From positions 1 to 64,000 of the forward strand of contig CAZPWT010000008.1 of NCBI GenBank assembly GCA_964590435.1: 64,000 bases of DNA, in the 5' to 3' direction. Each line of letters opens with the position of its first letter. The stretch's first letter is position 1. The position numbers and the translations under genes were made by a program. Below the pieces are notes generated by a model. The model ran no database searches and had not been told where the DNA came from. It was given only the letters and a program-made list of their open reading frames with translations. The stretch is from WSZJ01 sp964590435 (lineage in GTDB: Bacteria > Planctomycetota > MHYJ01 > WSZJ01). Below are positions 1 to 8,719 of the stretch, piece by piece.

Positions 1-167
1 TGCTTCTTCCTCCGTCCTGCGCTGCCATTTCCCGCACTCATGTCCTGCCTCCTCTCGGGGTCCAGGAGGACCCGGTTGAGAGGCGTCAGAGTGTCAAGGG
101 ATTATCCCGGCCGGACCGCTAATGGCGCCGCCAGATGAACACCGTTAGGCACGTCGGCCCATTCGAT

Positions 168-253
168 GGAGGGTGAGGGATTCGAACCCCCGGACCCCTT
201 GCGAGGTCTCCGGTTTTCAAAACCGGTGCTATAAACCGCTCTGCCAACCCTCC
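168..253 (-). tRNA. tRNA-Ser (anticodon UGA)
   Basis: On the minus strand this 86-base segment folds as a cloverleaf: acceptor GGAGGGT/ACCCTCC, anticodon stem CCGGT/ACCGG around loop TTTGAAA (anticodon UGA, reading UCA), a long variable arm of the serine type, and a T loop TTCGAAT. CCA is not encoded. Two mild oddities are visible: the discriminator base is A where bacterial serine tRNAs usually have G, and the third D-stem pair is an A-A mismatch. The long variable arm could suggest tRNA-Sec, but the anticodon is UGA and not UCA. Confidence 0.93.
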
Positions 254-619
254 TCAGCGCATCGGGTCTGGGTTTCGAAAAGCGGGATCGGGGCGGCGCA
301 CCTGGCGCGCCGCACCCGATCCCACTTCAGGCCCTCCCCGATCCTCTGCGCTGATCTACGGCGACGGCTAGGATATCCCTGTATCGATCGCGCGCAAAGC
401 CGGGGATTTGGGGCATTCATCGGGTTCGGATCGCCGCTGACTGTCCGCAATGAGCGATGGCGGTCGGCCAGGAACGCTGATTTCGTGAGCGGAGGTCGCC
501 CGAAGGCGGGCGGCGCCGGTGCGTCCGGCGCGCTGGGTTTGGGCCGTTTCGACCTAACCGCTCCCGCGCGCGCCGGACGCCCGGCGACGCGCGCCGAAGG
601 GCGGCCTTCGCTCACGGAA
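254..619. other. Non-coding stretch with one strong hairpin
   Basis: No convincing gene lies between the tRNA and the outer-membrane protein. A reading frame at 229-615 (minus) overlaps the tRNA and has no recognisable protein features. The one clear structure is a long imperfect inverted repeat at about 284-323 (arms beginning GGGATCGG and ending CCGATCCC). It has no T-run, so it is not an obvious intrinsic terminator. The stretch probably contains the tRNA promoter, which I could not pinpoint. Confidence 0.4.
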
Positions 620-1441
620 TCAGAATTGAAGGCCGATCCCCACCGACGGCCCGTGATACAGGAAGTCGAGCAGCCGCCCGTTGTCCGTCGAGTCGCCCTT
701 CTCGATCGACCGGAAGTCGTAGTGGTAGCCCAGGCCGATGTAGAAATGGTCGTCGATGAAGACCCGCAGCTCGGCGCCGGCCTCGAGCGAGCGGTAGTCC
801 CAAGTGCCGATGCGGAACTGCATCCCCGTGACCCAGGTCTCCAGCTCGAGGAAGTTCAGGAGGCCGAGCGAGACGGTGAGCCCCAGGTCCGGCGCGGCGG
901 CGACGACGCTCGAGCGGTAGTGCTCGCCGGACGCGGAATCCCGGATCTCCGCTTCCATGCGCGTGATGCGGCCGCCGATCAGGAGCCCGACCTCGAGGCC
1001 GATCTTCTTGGAGCTGCCGAGGTCGAGCGGGATCCACTCGAAATGGGCGCTTCCCTGGAAGGCTGTGAAGCGGAAGAGTGCGTCGTCGCCCTTGAGGAAG
1101 ACGTGGCCGTCGAAGCCTTCGTCGCTGGCGAATTCGCCGCGGACGTGGTCGGAGGCCCACCAGCAATCGAAGCGGATGGCGAGTTCCTGGAAGCGGAGTT
1201 CGGCGTCGACCCAGGGCATGTAGAGGCGGTTGTCGAGGTCGGTGTCGTCGAAGAGGTCGATGAGGCTGCCCTGCTGGACGGTCTTGGAGTCCTGGATTTC
1301 GGCGCCCTGGTCGGAGGACCAGGCGCGGCCGCGGGCAGAGAAGGTGTAGTCGTCGATGGATTTGCCGGCGAGTTCGACGAGGCCGCCGGCGGGGGCGGGG
1401 AGGGCGGAGGCGAGGAGGAGGAGGGCGGCGAGCGGACGCAT
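620..1441 (-). CDS. Outer-membrane beta-barrel protein, family not recognised
   Basis: A 273-residue protein with a signal peptide (MRPLAALLLLASALPAPAGG) followed by alternating polar/aromatic strands and a C-terminal Phe, as expected of an outer-membrane barrel. I chose the ATG at 1441 because the signal peptide begins there; the open frame continues upstream but only as a shadow of the DUF151 gene. The middle part has many Asp, Trp and Tyr residues. It lies 116 bases downstream of the DUF151 gene on the same strand, separated by a decamer tandem repeat. No specific substrate can be assigned. Confidence 0.75.
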   Translation of the reverse strand: MRPLAALLLLASALPAPAGGLVELAGKSIDDYTFSARGRAWSSDQGAEIQDSKTVQQGSLIDLFDDTDLDNRLYMPWVDAELRFQELAIRFDCWWASDHVRGEFASDEGFDGHVFLKGDDALFRFTAFQGSAHFEWIPLDLGSSKKIGLEVGLLIGGRITRMEAEIRDSASGEHYRSSVVAAAPDLGLTVSLGLLNFLELETWVTGMQFRIGTWDYRSLEAGAELRVFIDDHFYIGLGYHYDFRSIEKGDSTDNGRLLDFLYHGPSVGIGLQF

Positions 1442-1510
1442 GGGGACTCCCAGGGGGGTTAGGAGGTTAAACGCCCGGGAGGGGCGGGGGTTGGCCCGCC
1501 TTCGCCCTTC

Positions 1511-1550
1511 GGGCTTCGGCGGGCTTCGGCGGGCTTCGGCGGGCTGCGCC
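1511..1550. repeat. Tandem decamer GGGCTTCGGC, three perfect copies plus one degenerate
   Basis: Three perfect copies at 1511-1520, 1521-1530 and 1531-1540 are followed by the degenerate copy GGGCTGCGCC. It lies in the gap between the stop of the DUF151 gene and the start of the outer-membrane protein gene. The function is unknown; it may be simple slippage. Confidence 0.85.
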
Positions 1551-1557
1551 CTCCGCG

Positions 1558-1953
1558 TTACTGGGGCCCGATGGATTCGAGGACGGATTCGTCGACGAAG
1601 ATAGGGGCGCTGGACGAGATCGCGAGGGCGATGGCGTCGCTGGGGCGGGCGTCGACCTCGAGTTCCTTGCCTTCGTGCTCGAGGATGAGCTTGGCGAAGA
1701 AGGTGCTGTCGCGGAGTTCGGTGATGACGACCTTGGCGAGGCGGGCGCCCATCTCGGCGATGACGGAATTGAGGAGGTCGTGGGTGAGCGGGCGCTGGGT
1801 GCGGTGGCCCTTGATCTTGCGGTCGATGGCGGCGGCCTCGTAGATGCCGATCGAGATCGGGAACGAGCGTTCGCCCCCGGTTTCCTTGAGGACGATGACC
1901 TGCTCGTCGTTGGTCTCGCAGATGACGATCCGGGAGAGCTCCATCTTGACCAC
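1558..1953 (-). CDS. Bifunctional nuclease family protein (DUF151)
   Basis: 131 residues. The whole protein matches the DUF151 (bifunctional nuclease, BFN) fold: an N-terminal strand (MELSRIVICET), a central segment with ISIGIYEAAAI, the helix LTHDLLNSVIAEMGA, and the C-terminal hallmark DARPSDAIALAI that characterises the family. Related proteins were described in plants and are widespread in bacteria, where their role is largely undefined. The start is GTG at 1953 or ATG at 1944; neither has a clear ribosome binding site. The gene is divergent from the zinc-ribbon gene, with inverted repeat copy A between the two. Confidence 0.88.
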   Translation of the reverse strand: MVKMELSRIVICETNDEQVIVLKETGGERSFPISIGIYEAAAIDRKIKGHRTQRPLTHDLLNSVIAEMGARLAKVVITELRDSTFFAKLILEHEGKELEVDARPSDAIALAISSSAPIFVDESVLESIGPQ

Positions 1954-2001
1954 GGGCGCGGGCCTCGAATGAGTGGGGCGATGCTAGCACGGGGGGTGGG
2001 A

Positions 2002-2152
2002 GAAACGGCAACTTCAAGACGACGAAGTTCCAAGGAAACGGAGAACTTCAAAGGGACAACGACAAGCAGGCCGGGCAAGGCCTGCCGGTTGAAGTTCGCC
2101 TTCTTGAAGTTGCGGTTTCATTGGAAATTGCCTTCTTGTCGTTGCCGTTTCC
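2002..2152. repeat. Intergenic inverted repeat family, copy A
   Basis: About 151 bp forming a long imperfect hairpin. Both arms start GAAACGGCAAC when read inward and carry AACTTCAA or TTCCAA motifs every 15-18 bases. The centre holds a small perfect hairpin (CAGGCC-GGGCAA-GGCCTG). Related copies lie at 2913-3080, 8720-8895 and 44839-44978. This copy sits between two divergent genes. Confidence 0.85.
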
Positions 2153-2268
2153 CGGCGCAGTTTCACGCCGCGCCTCCGCAATCAATTTGTCTCCAATCCC
2201 CGCGCACCCCACCGTTAGAGTTCTCCTTCCGCCGCGCTTCCCCCGGCGCGGCCCCTGGAGGAAAAACC

Positions 2269-2907
2269 ATGCCGAGCAAGGGCGACGTGGAATTCGGCGC
2301 GCTGGCGGTGAAGGAGAAACTGACGACGAAGGAGCGCGTCGAGGAGTGCCTCAAGTTCCAGGACGAGATCGAGAAGGAAGGGCGGCAGACGACGGTGGAC
2401 CGGGTGATGCTGCAGAAGGCCTACCTGACCGAGGCGCAGGTGTTCGAGCTGAACAAGAAGCAGGGGCGGCGAGTGGTGTTCTGCACGAAGTGCGCGATGA
2501 AGATGAACGTCGCGGGGCTGGCGGTGGGTCAGAAGATCAAGTGCCCCAAGTGCGGGACGTCGAACGTGACGCCGGAGAAGATCGCGTTCGAGCTGGTGGA
2601 GAAGTCGAAGCCGATCGGCGAGGTCGCGCCCGCCGCGCCTCCGCCGGCCGGGATGCCGTTCGAGCTGCCGGCGCCGGGAACGCAGGGCGCGAAGCCGCCG
2701 ACGGTGAAGATGGACCTGCGGGCCGCGCCGGCGACGATGCGCGTGACGCTCACCGAGGGGCAGAAGAACGAGATGGAGCAGATCGCGCCGCCGCCGGTGC
2801 CCGAGGCCGCGGGCGGGGAGAAGATCTCGGACGCGCCGAAGTCGGGGGAGAACCGCGCGGACGGCAAGGGGAAGAAGTTCGCGGGGCGGAGGTATGGGAA
2901 GCGGTAG
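2269..2907 (+). CDS. Zinc-ribbon protein of unknown function
   Basis: 212 residues; the start ATG has a good ribosome binding site (GGAGGAAAAACC-ATG). The N-terminal ~70 residues are helical and charged (LTTKERVEECLKFQDEI ... YLTEAQVFELNKKQG), resembling the small helical modules at the N-terminus of type II secretion ATPases. A zinc ribbon follows, made of two CxxC pairs (FCTKCAMK ... IKCPKCGTS, about residues 75-102). The C-terminal half is Pro/Ala-rich, low-complexity and probably disordered. There is no signal peptide or membrane segment, so it is likely cytoplasmic. Inverted repeat copies flank it on both sides (A upstream, B downstream). Confidence 0.72.
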   Translation: MPSKGDVEFGALAVKEKLTTKERVEECLKFQDEIEKEGRQTTVDRVMLQKAYLTEAQVFELNKKQGRRVVFCTKCAMKMNVAGLAVGQKIKCPKCGTSNVTPEKIAFELVEKSKPIGEVAPAAPPPAGMPFELPAPGTQGAKPPTVKMDLRAAPATMRVTLTEGQKNEMEQIAPPPVPEAAGGEKISDAPKSGENRADGKGKKFAGRRYGKR

Positions 2908-2912
2908 GGCGC

Positions 2913-3080
2913 GAAAAGGCAACTACAAGACGGCGAATTTCCAATGAAAGGGCAACTTCAAACGGAGAACTTCAAGACGGCATGGATTGGCGCGCGGCGT
3001 GTTTCGCCCGCCCACTTTGGAGTTATCCCGTTGAAGTTGCCGTTTTCTTGGAAATTCGCCGTCTTGTAGTTGCCGTTTCC
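2913..3080. repeat. Intergenic inverted repeat family, copy B
   Basis: 168 bp between two convergent genes, starting five bases after the zinc-ribbon stop codon. This copy has the best-conserved arms: the left arm begins GAAAAGGCAACTACAAGACG and the complement of the right arm begins GAAACGGCAACTACAAGACG, continuing with near identity for about 65 bases. The unique centre is about 45 bases. Confidence 0.9.
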
Positions 3081-3100
3081 GGCAACCCCGGTTGCCGGTC

Positions 3101-4960
3101 CTACTTCACCGCCAGATGGTGCTTCTTCACCTTGCGCCACAAGGTCACATACGGCACCCCGAGAATCCTCGACGCCTGCGCCAGGTTCCCCCCCGTCCAC
3201 GCCAGCACTTCCCGGATGTAGGACAGCTCCACGTTCTCCAGCGTCCGCGACGGCGCTTCCGGCTCCCGGTCCGGCCCGGGGGCGCGCTGGAGGCTGCGAA
3301 GGGCGAGGGCGGCCTGTTCGGCGAACTCGGTGGCGAGGCGGAGGTCTTCTTCGCGGAAGGGCGCGCCGGCGAGGGAGTTGTCGAGGCAGAGGGCGCCGAA
3401 GTTCTCGGCGCCGACGGACAGCGGCACGAACATCGTGCTGCGCAGGCCGAGGCCTTCGGGGTTGGAGCGGACGAGGTCGGCGCCCTCGCCGCCGACGACG
3501 GTGCGCTGCGGGACGGAGACGAGCTTCGCCTTGTCGATGAGGTCGCGGTAGGCGGGGCCGAGGAGTTTTTCGGCGTCGAAGCGCCGGATGGCGGCGACGC
3601 GGGTTTCGCCGTCGGAGCGGGCGAGGAGGAAGCCGCGTTCGGCGCCGGAAAGGAGGGCGGCGCCGTCGAGGATGCGGCGGTGGAGGGACTCGAGGGAGGT
3701 CTCGGTGAGCAGCGCCTTGTTGATCTCGAGGATCTCGCGGAGGCCGCGTTCGCCGTGCCAGGAGGTCTGGCCGGCCTGCGACGACGTGGACATGACCGAC
3801 TCGCGCATCGCCGGGTGGCGGAGGCGGTAGGTGACGCGGTCTTCCTCGATGTGCTTGCGGATGAAGCCTTTGCGTTCGGCCTCGACGAGCAGTTCGCCCA
3901 TCCGGGCGCGCTCGAACCCCGCGCTCTCGGCGATCGCGTTGAGGTCGACGGGGCGGCGAAGGGCCGCAAGGACGGCGAGGATGCGGCGGGCGTCCGTGGA
4001 GATGTGGGACAGCCGGCGGACGTAGCACTCGGCGAGCGAGGCGGGGAAGCGGAACTCGGCGGGCTGCTCGAGGTTCGTGCGGAACCGCGTCGTCTCGCAG
4101 TAGAGCGCCCGCTCTTCGATGAGCAGCTTCATCAGCTCCTCGACGAAGAGCGGGTTGCCCTGGCAGTCCTGGATGATGCGCTTCACGAGCGGGATGGTGC
4201 TGCGGTCCATCTGGAGCATGTTGCGGATGAGCTCGGCGATCTCGATGGCCTTGAGGCCCTCGAGGCGGACGTCCTTGACGCGGCCGGCGGCGCGGAGCTG
4301 GGCGAGGAGGGGGGAGAGGGCGTGGGCCGGGGAGAGGTCGCCGTAGGTGGAGCCGACAAGGATGAGGCGGCGGGCGGGGTCGGGGGCGGCGAGAGCGAGG
4401 TCGCGGAAGAGGGCGAGGGTGTGTTCGTCGGCGAGGTGGAGGTCTTCGACCGCATAGACGGCGGGGATGACGCGGGCGGTGTCGGCGAGGAAGGTGTAGG
4501 CGGCCTTGTGCCAGGCGGGGCCGCGGGGGGGCTCGGGGGTGTGCCCCTCGGCGCGGAACTCCGGGATGAACGGGGTCAGGGCCGCGCGGTGCTTGTCGAG
4601 AAGCTGGGCCAGGTTCTTGGGGATCGCGGTCTGGGCCAGGAGGCGGCGGGTCTGGGAGCCGACCATCGGGCCGGCGGCGCCGAGGGTCTGGTGGACCATC
4701 CGGCGGATGATGTCGAGGAACGGGGAGGAAGAGACGTCGTCGTCGTGGGAGGTGGCCATGAAGAAGCCGACCTCTTTCATCAGGGCGTGGTACTTGAACT
4801 CCTGCAGGAGCCGGGATTTCCCGATCCCCGGGGGGCCGGTCATGATGAAGACGTCGTGGGCCGCGGGTTCGGGCTGCAGGATGCGCCGGGCAATGAGGTC
4901 TTTGAACGCCTGGAATTCGGCGTCGCGACCCACGAACTTGGCGCTAGTGATGGTGAGCAA
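3101..4960 (-). CDS. Signal-transduction ATPase with GAF and Fis-type HTH domains
   Basis: 619 residues. The N-terminal STAND/AAA_16-type ATPase has Walker A GPPGIGKS (residues 42-49) and a Walker B-like AVEDLHLAD near 170. A helical region follows, then a GAF sensor domain (about 395-555). The C-terminal Fis-like helix-turn-helix (GGNLAQASRILGVPYVTLWRKVKK) is of the type found in sigma-54 activators, yet the protein has neither a receiver domain nor the sigma-54 AAA+ domain with GAFTGA. It is therefore probably a one-component regulator with ATPase-gated ligand sensing. The start is TTG at 4960 with no clear ribosome binding site. The target and ligand are unknown. Confidence 0.82.
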   Translation of the reverse strand: MLTITSAKFVGRDAEFQAFKDLIARRILQPEPAAHDVFIMTGPPGIGKSRLLQEFKYHALMKEVGFFMATSHDDDVSSSPFLDIIRRMVHQTLGAAGPMVGSQTRRLLAQTAIPKNLAQLLDKHRAALTPFIPEFRAEGHTPEPPRGPAWHKAAYTFLADTARVIPAVYAVEDLHLADEHTLALFRDLALAAPDPARRLILVGSTYGDLSPAHALSPLLAQLRAAGRVKDVRLEGLKAIEIAELIRNMLQMDRSTIPLVKRIIQDCQGNPLFVEELMKLLIEERALYCETTRFRTNLEQPAEFRFPASLAECYVRRLSHISTDARRILAVLAALRRPVDLNAIAESAGFERARMGELLVEAERKGFIRKHIEEDRVTYRLRHPAMRESVMSTSSQAGQTSWHGERGLREILEINKALLTETSLESLHRRILDGAALLSGAERGFLLARSDGETRVAAIRRFDAEKLLGPAYRDLIDKAKLVSVPQRTVVGGEGADLVRSNPEGLGLRSTMFVPLSVGAENFGALCLDNSLAGAPFREEDLRLATEFAEQAALALRSLQRAPGPDREPEAPSRTLENVELSYIREVLAWTGGNLAQASRILGVPYVTLWRKVKKHHLAVK

Positions 4961-5070
4961 GGGAGGGCCGTTGTGAGGAGAAGCTCGCCTTGAGGGGGTC
5001 GGCGTGCCACCCGCTCACAACGACCATTTCAAATTGTATGACGCTCGGGGAGGGCGATTCAAGCGCATTT

Positions 5071-5091
5071 CATTTTGACGATAGCAAAATG
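5071..5091. promoter_or_regulatory. Operator-like palindrome upstream of the ATPase regulator
   Basis: The inverted repeat CATTTTG-7 bases-CAAAATG lies in a short AT-rich stretch (4961-5132), unusual in this high-G+C region. The stretch separates the regulator gene (start 4960, minus) from the 3' end of the amino-acid transporter operon. It may be an autoregulatory site or part of the promoter; this is inference from symmetry and position only. Confidence 0.4.
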
Positions 5092-5132
5092 ATCATATCG
5101 CAAAGCATTGATAAATAACGACTTGTGTCAAT

Positions 5133-5867
5133 CTACGAGAAATGTCCGAGGAATTCCTTCAGCCGCGCCCCCTTCGGCCTCTCCAGAACTTCCTCCGGTT
5201 TCCCCGCTTCCGCCACCACTCCGCCTTCCAAAAACACCACCCGATGCCCCACCTCCCGCGCAAACTTCATCTGGTGAGTCACCACCACCATCGTCATCCC
5301 CTCCCGCGCCAGCCCTTTCATCACTTCCAGCACTTCCCCCACCAGCTCCGGGTCCAGCGCGCTCGTGACCTCGTCGAACAGCATCGCCTGCGGCTGCATG
5401 GCGAGCGCCCGGGCGATGGCGACCCGCTGCTGCTGGCCGCCCGACATTTCGGCGGGGTAGGAGGAAGCTCGGTCGGCGAGGCCGACCCGGTCGAGGAGGG
5501 CGCGGGCGCGGTCTTCGGCCTGGGCGGGAGAAAGTCCGAGCACCCGGGTGGGGGCGAGCGTGAGGTTTTCGAGGACGGAGAGGTGGGGAAAGAGGTTGAA
5601 GCGCTGAAAAACCATCCCCACCCGGGCGCGGTGGGCGTCGAGGGATTCGTCCGGGCGGACGGGGGTGCCCTCGAATTCGACGGTCCCCTGGTCGGGGACT
5701 TCGAGGAAGTTGATGCAGCGAATGAGGGTGGACTTGCCGGAGCCGGAAGGGCCGATGACGCAGAGGACCTCGCCCTTCGCGATGTCGAGATCGATCCCGC
5801 GAAGGATCTCCTTGCCGCCTAAAGACTTGCGGATGCCCTTAAGACGTATGAGGGGCGGTGCGGACAC
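5133..5867 (-). CDS. Polar amino-acid ABC transporter, ATP-binding protein
   Basis: 244 residues, the normal length for the GlnQ/HisP family. Walker A is GPSGSGKST (about 38-46), the signature is MSGGQQQRVAIARAL, Walker B is MLFDEVTSALDPE, and the switch histidine is in VVVTHQM. It powers the permease encoded just upstream in the transcript, and its GTG start (5867) overlaps the permease 3' end by 29 bases. It is the last gene of a binding protein-permease-ATPase operon. The substrate is probably a polar amino acid; which one cannot be told from the ATPase. Confidence 0.92.
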   Translation of the reverse strand: MSAPPLIRLKGIRKSLGGKEILRGIDLDIAKGEVLCVIGPSGSGKSTLIRCINFLEVPDQGTVEFEGTPVRPDESLDAHRARVGMVFQRFNLFPHLSVLENLTLAPTRVLGLSPAQAEDRARALLDRVGLADRASSYPAEMSGGQQQRVAIARALAMQPQAMLFDEVTSALDPELVGEVLEVMKGLAREGMTMVVVTHQMKFAREVGHRVVFLEGGVVAEAGKPEEVLERPKGARLKEFLGHFS

Positions 5868-6504
5868 CGAGTCGAGCCTCGAGTTTGCGGACTCCCCATG
5901 TAAGCGGGATCGTCAGCGCCAGGTAGCAGAGCGCAACCACCGTCCAGACCTCAAAGAAGCGGTAACTCAGGCTGGCGTATGCTTTCCCCGACTGCGTCAG
6001 CTCCGCGATCGTCACCACGGAGGCCAAGGAAGTGTCCTTCAGCATTGCGACCCCCTCGTTTCCCAAGGCGGGAAGGATGTTCCTGAATGCTTGGGGAAGG
6101 AGCACATGTCGCGTCGCCTGCCGGCGGGTCATGCCGAGCGCCCGCGCGGCCTCCGATTGCCCCCGGTCGAGCGACTGGAATCCAGCGCGGAAGATCTCGG
6201 CAATGTAGGCGGCATAGCAGAGGCCGAAGGCGGCGGTGGCATAGAAGTAAGGGCTCGCGACCCAGTACTGCCCGATGAAGGACCCAAGCCCGTAGTAGAT
6301 GTAGAGAATCAGAACGAAGAGCGGTATTCCCCGGACGATCTCGACGTAGACCGTCGCGGCCCGGCTCAGCAACTTGATCGGACCCACCCGCGCCAGCCCG
6401 AGCAGCAGCCCCAGGATCAGCCCGATGGCCAGGGACGTCACGGTCAGGAATGCCGTCCGCGCCAGCGCTTTCGGGATGAACTCAAGGTAGGGGTGAATGT
6501 CCAA
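5839..6504 (-). CDS. Polar amino-acid ABC transporter, permease
   Basis: 221 residues with about five membrane segments, a typical HisM/GlnP-type permease. The cytoplasmic coupling loop is present as EAARALGMTRRQATRHVLLPQAFRN. The TTG start at 6504 follows the binding-protein stop by three bases, and the 3' end overlaps the ATPase gene, so the three genes are translationally linked. The protein probably works as a homodimer, since only one permease gene is present. Confidence 0.92.
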   Translation of the reverse strand: MDIHPYLEFIPKALARTAFLTVTSLAIGLILGLLLGLARVGPIKLLSRAATVYVEIVRGIPLFVLILYIYYGLGSFIGQYWVASPYFYATAAFGLCYAAYIAEIFRAGFQSLDRGQSEAARALGMTRRQATRHVLLPQAFRNILPALGNEGVAMLKDTSLASVVTIAELTQSGKAYASLSYRFFEVWTVVALCYLALTIPLTWGVRKLEARLGVRTAPHTS

Positions 6505-6507
6505 GGC

Positions 6508-7248
6508 CTACTTCCCGGGGTTCGTGATCCACTTCTCCTTCAGCTTCTGGAGCTCGCCGGAGTCGCGGATCTTCTTGAGCGCCTTGTTGATCTCGGCCAG
6601 GAGGGCCGCTTCGCCTTTCCTCACCACGATCCCGTACTGCTCCTTCGTGAACACCTCGCCCACCACCTTGAAACCCGGCTTCACGGCAGCCAGGCGGCGG
6701 CTGACGGGCTCGTCGTTGATCACAGCGTCGATCTGGTTGTTGGCGAGATCCTGGAAGGCCATGTTCACGTCCTCGTACTCCTTCACGACGCTCCCGCCCA
6801 AGGTCTTCGCCTGGTCCAACCCCGTCGTGTTCGACTGCGCGCCGATCCGCTTCCCTTTCAGGTCGTCCTTGGACTTGATCCCCGATTCGTCCGCACGGAC
6901 GGCGACGATCTGGCCCGCGTCGTAGTACGGGTCGCTGAAGTCGACCTCCTTCTTGCGCTCCTCGGTAATCGTCACGCAGGAGATCACCGCGTCGTACCGG
7001 TTGGTCTTCAGCCCGGGGACGAGTCCCTGGAACTCGGAGTTCGACAATTCGATCGGGCGCCCCATTTCGCGACCGACCGCACGGATCAGGTCCGCGTCGA
7101 ATCCCTTGATCTCGCCGCCTTCCTGGAACTCGAACGGGACGTACGAGGCTTCCGTGCCGACCCGCACCGCCGCCGGGCCGGGAGCGGGCGCCGGTCCGCA
7201 GCCGGACGCGAATCCCAGCACAGCCGCCGCAAGGAGGAGGTTTCTCAT
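6508..7248 (-). CDS. Amino-acid ABC transporter substrate-binding lipoprotein
   Basis: 246 residues. The lipoprotein signal MRNLLLAAAVLGFASGC (lipid-anchored Cys17) is followed by a bacterial solute-binding family 3 domain: YVPFEFQEGGEIKGFDADLI, the Asp-Pro-Tyr segment DFSDPYYDAGQ, the hinge (DDLKGKRIGAQSNTTG) and the second lobe. It delivers the ligand to the permease encoded next. The ATG at 7248 sits at the start of the signal peptide, with the purine-rich AAACCTCCTCCTT complement acting as ribosome binding site. It is the first gene of the transporter operon and is divergent from the HEAT-repeat gene. Confidence 0.92.
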   Translation of the reverse strand: MRNLLLAAAVLGFASGCGPAPAPGPAAVRVGTEASYVPFEFQEGGEIKGFDADLIRAVGREMGRPIELSNSEFQGLVPGLKTNRYDAVISCVTITEERKKEVDFSDPYYDAGQIVAVRADESGIKSKDDLKGKRIGAQSNTTGLDQAKTLGGSVVKEYEDVNMAFQDLANNQIDAVINDEPVSRRLAAVKPGFKVVGEVFTKEQYGIVVRKGEAALLAEINKALKKIRDSGELQKLKEKWITNPGK

Positions 7249-7359
7249 GGCGGGAAGGGTACGGAGGGCGGTGGGCGCGAACAACCGAAAACGGTGCGCG
7301 AAGATCGGCTGGCGCCCCCCACGCTTCCCTTCGCGCCCCCGACCTTCTAGCATCCGCCC

Positions 7360-8715
7360 ATGCGCGTGCTCCTTCTCCTGATCGTCCTCGCCGCCTCTGC
7401 GGCCGCCGGGGAGGTCGAGGACCTCGTCCGCGCGCTCGGGGACGACGACTACGAGGCGCGCGAAAAAGCGGCCGATCGCCTGATCGAGATCGGCGCGCCC
7501 GCGATCCCGGCCCTTCGCGCGGCCGCCAGCAGCGAGGACGCCGAGGTCCGCGCGAAGGCCACCCGCGCCCTCGCGATCATCGAGTGGAAAACGGCCCTTC
7601 CCGCCGCGTTCCTTGAGAAATACCCGGACGCGCCGGCGGAGATCCTGACAGCGGACGACGAGTCGCTGGTGAAGTGGGTGCAATTGCTGGGGATCACGTG
7701 CGGCGGGGCGGAGGCGGTGGCGCCGGCGATGAGGTTCGTGGACCTGGGGACGGGGCGGGTCCGGAAGGATGCGCTGCTGCTGGTCTCGCGGCGCGCGGCG
7801 GTTCTGGCGACCGTGCGCGACGCCGACGCCCTCGAACGGCTCGTGCCCCTCCTGACCGACCCCGACACGGGGCTGCGCGTGCTGGCGTTGAGCGTGGCGG
7901 GAGAATGGGGAAAGAACTGCGGCGGCCAGGCGGACCGGCTGGCGGAGGTCGTGCGGAAGAAAGTCATGCCTCCGGCGCTCTCGGGGCTGTCCGCGACCGA
8001 CGGGACCGTCCGATCCGCCGCCGCCCGCACCCTCGGGCGCATCGGCGACTCCCTGGCCGTCCCGAAGCTCTCCGAGGCCGCTTCCGACCCCGTCTCCGCC
8101 GTCCGCGTGGCCGCGATCGAGGCGCTCGGCCTCATCGGCGACCCGCACGGCGCCCGCGCCGCCATCGGCGCCCTCCAGGACCAGGGGACCGACGTCGTCC
8201 GCGCCGCGATCGACGCCTGCGGGCGGATGAAGGCTCGTGAAGCGGCGCCGGCGATCCGGGAAGCGCTGGCGGTCGAGGGGCGCGCGCCGATCCTCCGGCA
8301 GGCGGCGCTGGAAGCGCTGTCGGTGATCGACCCGCCGGCGATCGAGGACGCGCGGCGGTGCCTCGCCGACACGAACGCGACGCTCCGCGCCGTCGCCTGG
8401 CGCATCGTGCTCGCGGGGCCGGACGCCTCCGAGGCCGCCCGCGCCGCGCAGGACGAGGACGCCGAGGTCCGGCTCGTCGCCGCCGCGGCGCTCGCCCGCG
8501 CGCCCCGCGAGGCCGCCCTCGCGGCCCTTCTCGCCCTCCTCGACGACGATCGCTCCGCCACTCTCCGCGACGCGCGCGGCAACGACCTCATCCGGGGCGA
8601 GGTCCGCGAGATCGCGATGGCGTCGCTGGAAGCGCTGACCGCGAGGAAGTCGGAGGGGGCGGAGATGGACGAGAAGGTGGCGGGGTGGAAGAAGTGGGTG
8701 GAGGGAAGGAAGTGA
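7360..8715 (+). CDS. Exported HEAT-repeat protein
   Basis: 451 residues. A signal peptide (MRVLLLLIVLAASAAAG) is followed by tandem helical HEAT/PBS-lyase-type repeats throughout: DDDYEAREKAADRLIEIG, SEDAEVRAKATRALA, ATDGTVRSAAARTLGRIG, DPVSAVRVAAIEALGLIG and others. Such proteins are scaffolds for protein-protein contacts, and no enzymatic motif is visible. The signal peptide places it in the periplasm. It stands alone: repeat copy C follows five bases after its stop codon, and its upstream neighbour is divergent. Codon use shifts between C-rich and G-rich blocks but the frame is intact. Confidence 0.82.
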   Translation: MRVLLLLIVLAASAAAGEVEDLVRALGDDDYEAREKAADRLIEIGAPAIPALRAAASSEDAEVRAKATRALAIIEWKTALPAAFLEKYPDAPAEILTADDESLVKWVQLLGITCGGAEAVAPAMRFVDLGTGRVRKDALLLVSRRAAVLATVRDADALERLVPLLTDPDTGLRVLALSVAGEWGKNCGGQADRLAEVVRKKVMPPALSGLSATDGTVRSAAARTLGRIGDSLAVPKLSEAASDPVSAVRVAAIEALGLIGDPHGARAAIGALQDQGTDVVRAAIDACGRMKAREAAPAIREALAVEGRAPILRQAALEALSVIDPPAIEDARRCLADTNATLRAVAWRIVLAGPDASEAARAAQDEDAEVRLVAAAALARAPREAALAALLALLDDDRSATLRDARGNDLIRGEVREIAMASLEALTARKSEGAEMDEKVAGWKKWVEGRK

Positions 8716-8719
8716 GGGG

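Noticed and set aside
168..253. tRNA-Sec
   Set aside because: The long variable arm raised the idea, but the anticodon is UGA (serine, UCA codon) and not UCA, and the acceptor stem is seven pairs.
173..1462. Long plus-strand frame of 429 codons
   Set aside because: It is antisense to the tRNA and the outer-membrane protein; the translation is Glu/Val/Ala-rich low complexity, typical of a G+C-rich shadow.
2002..2152. CRISPR array for the AACTTCAA repeats
   Set aside because: Units are degenerate, 15-18 bases and arranged as inverted arms; there are no constant-length spacers and no cas genes.
3092..4993. 633-codon frame opposite the ATPase-GAF-Fis regulator
   Set aside because: Low-complexity Glu/Gly/Ala translation. 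The minus-strand frame has Walker, GAF and HTH motifs.
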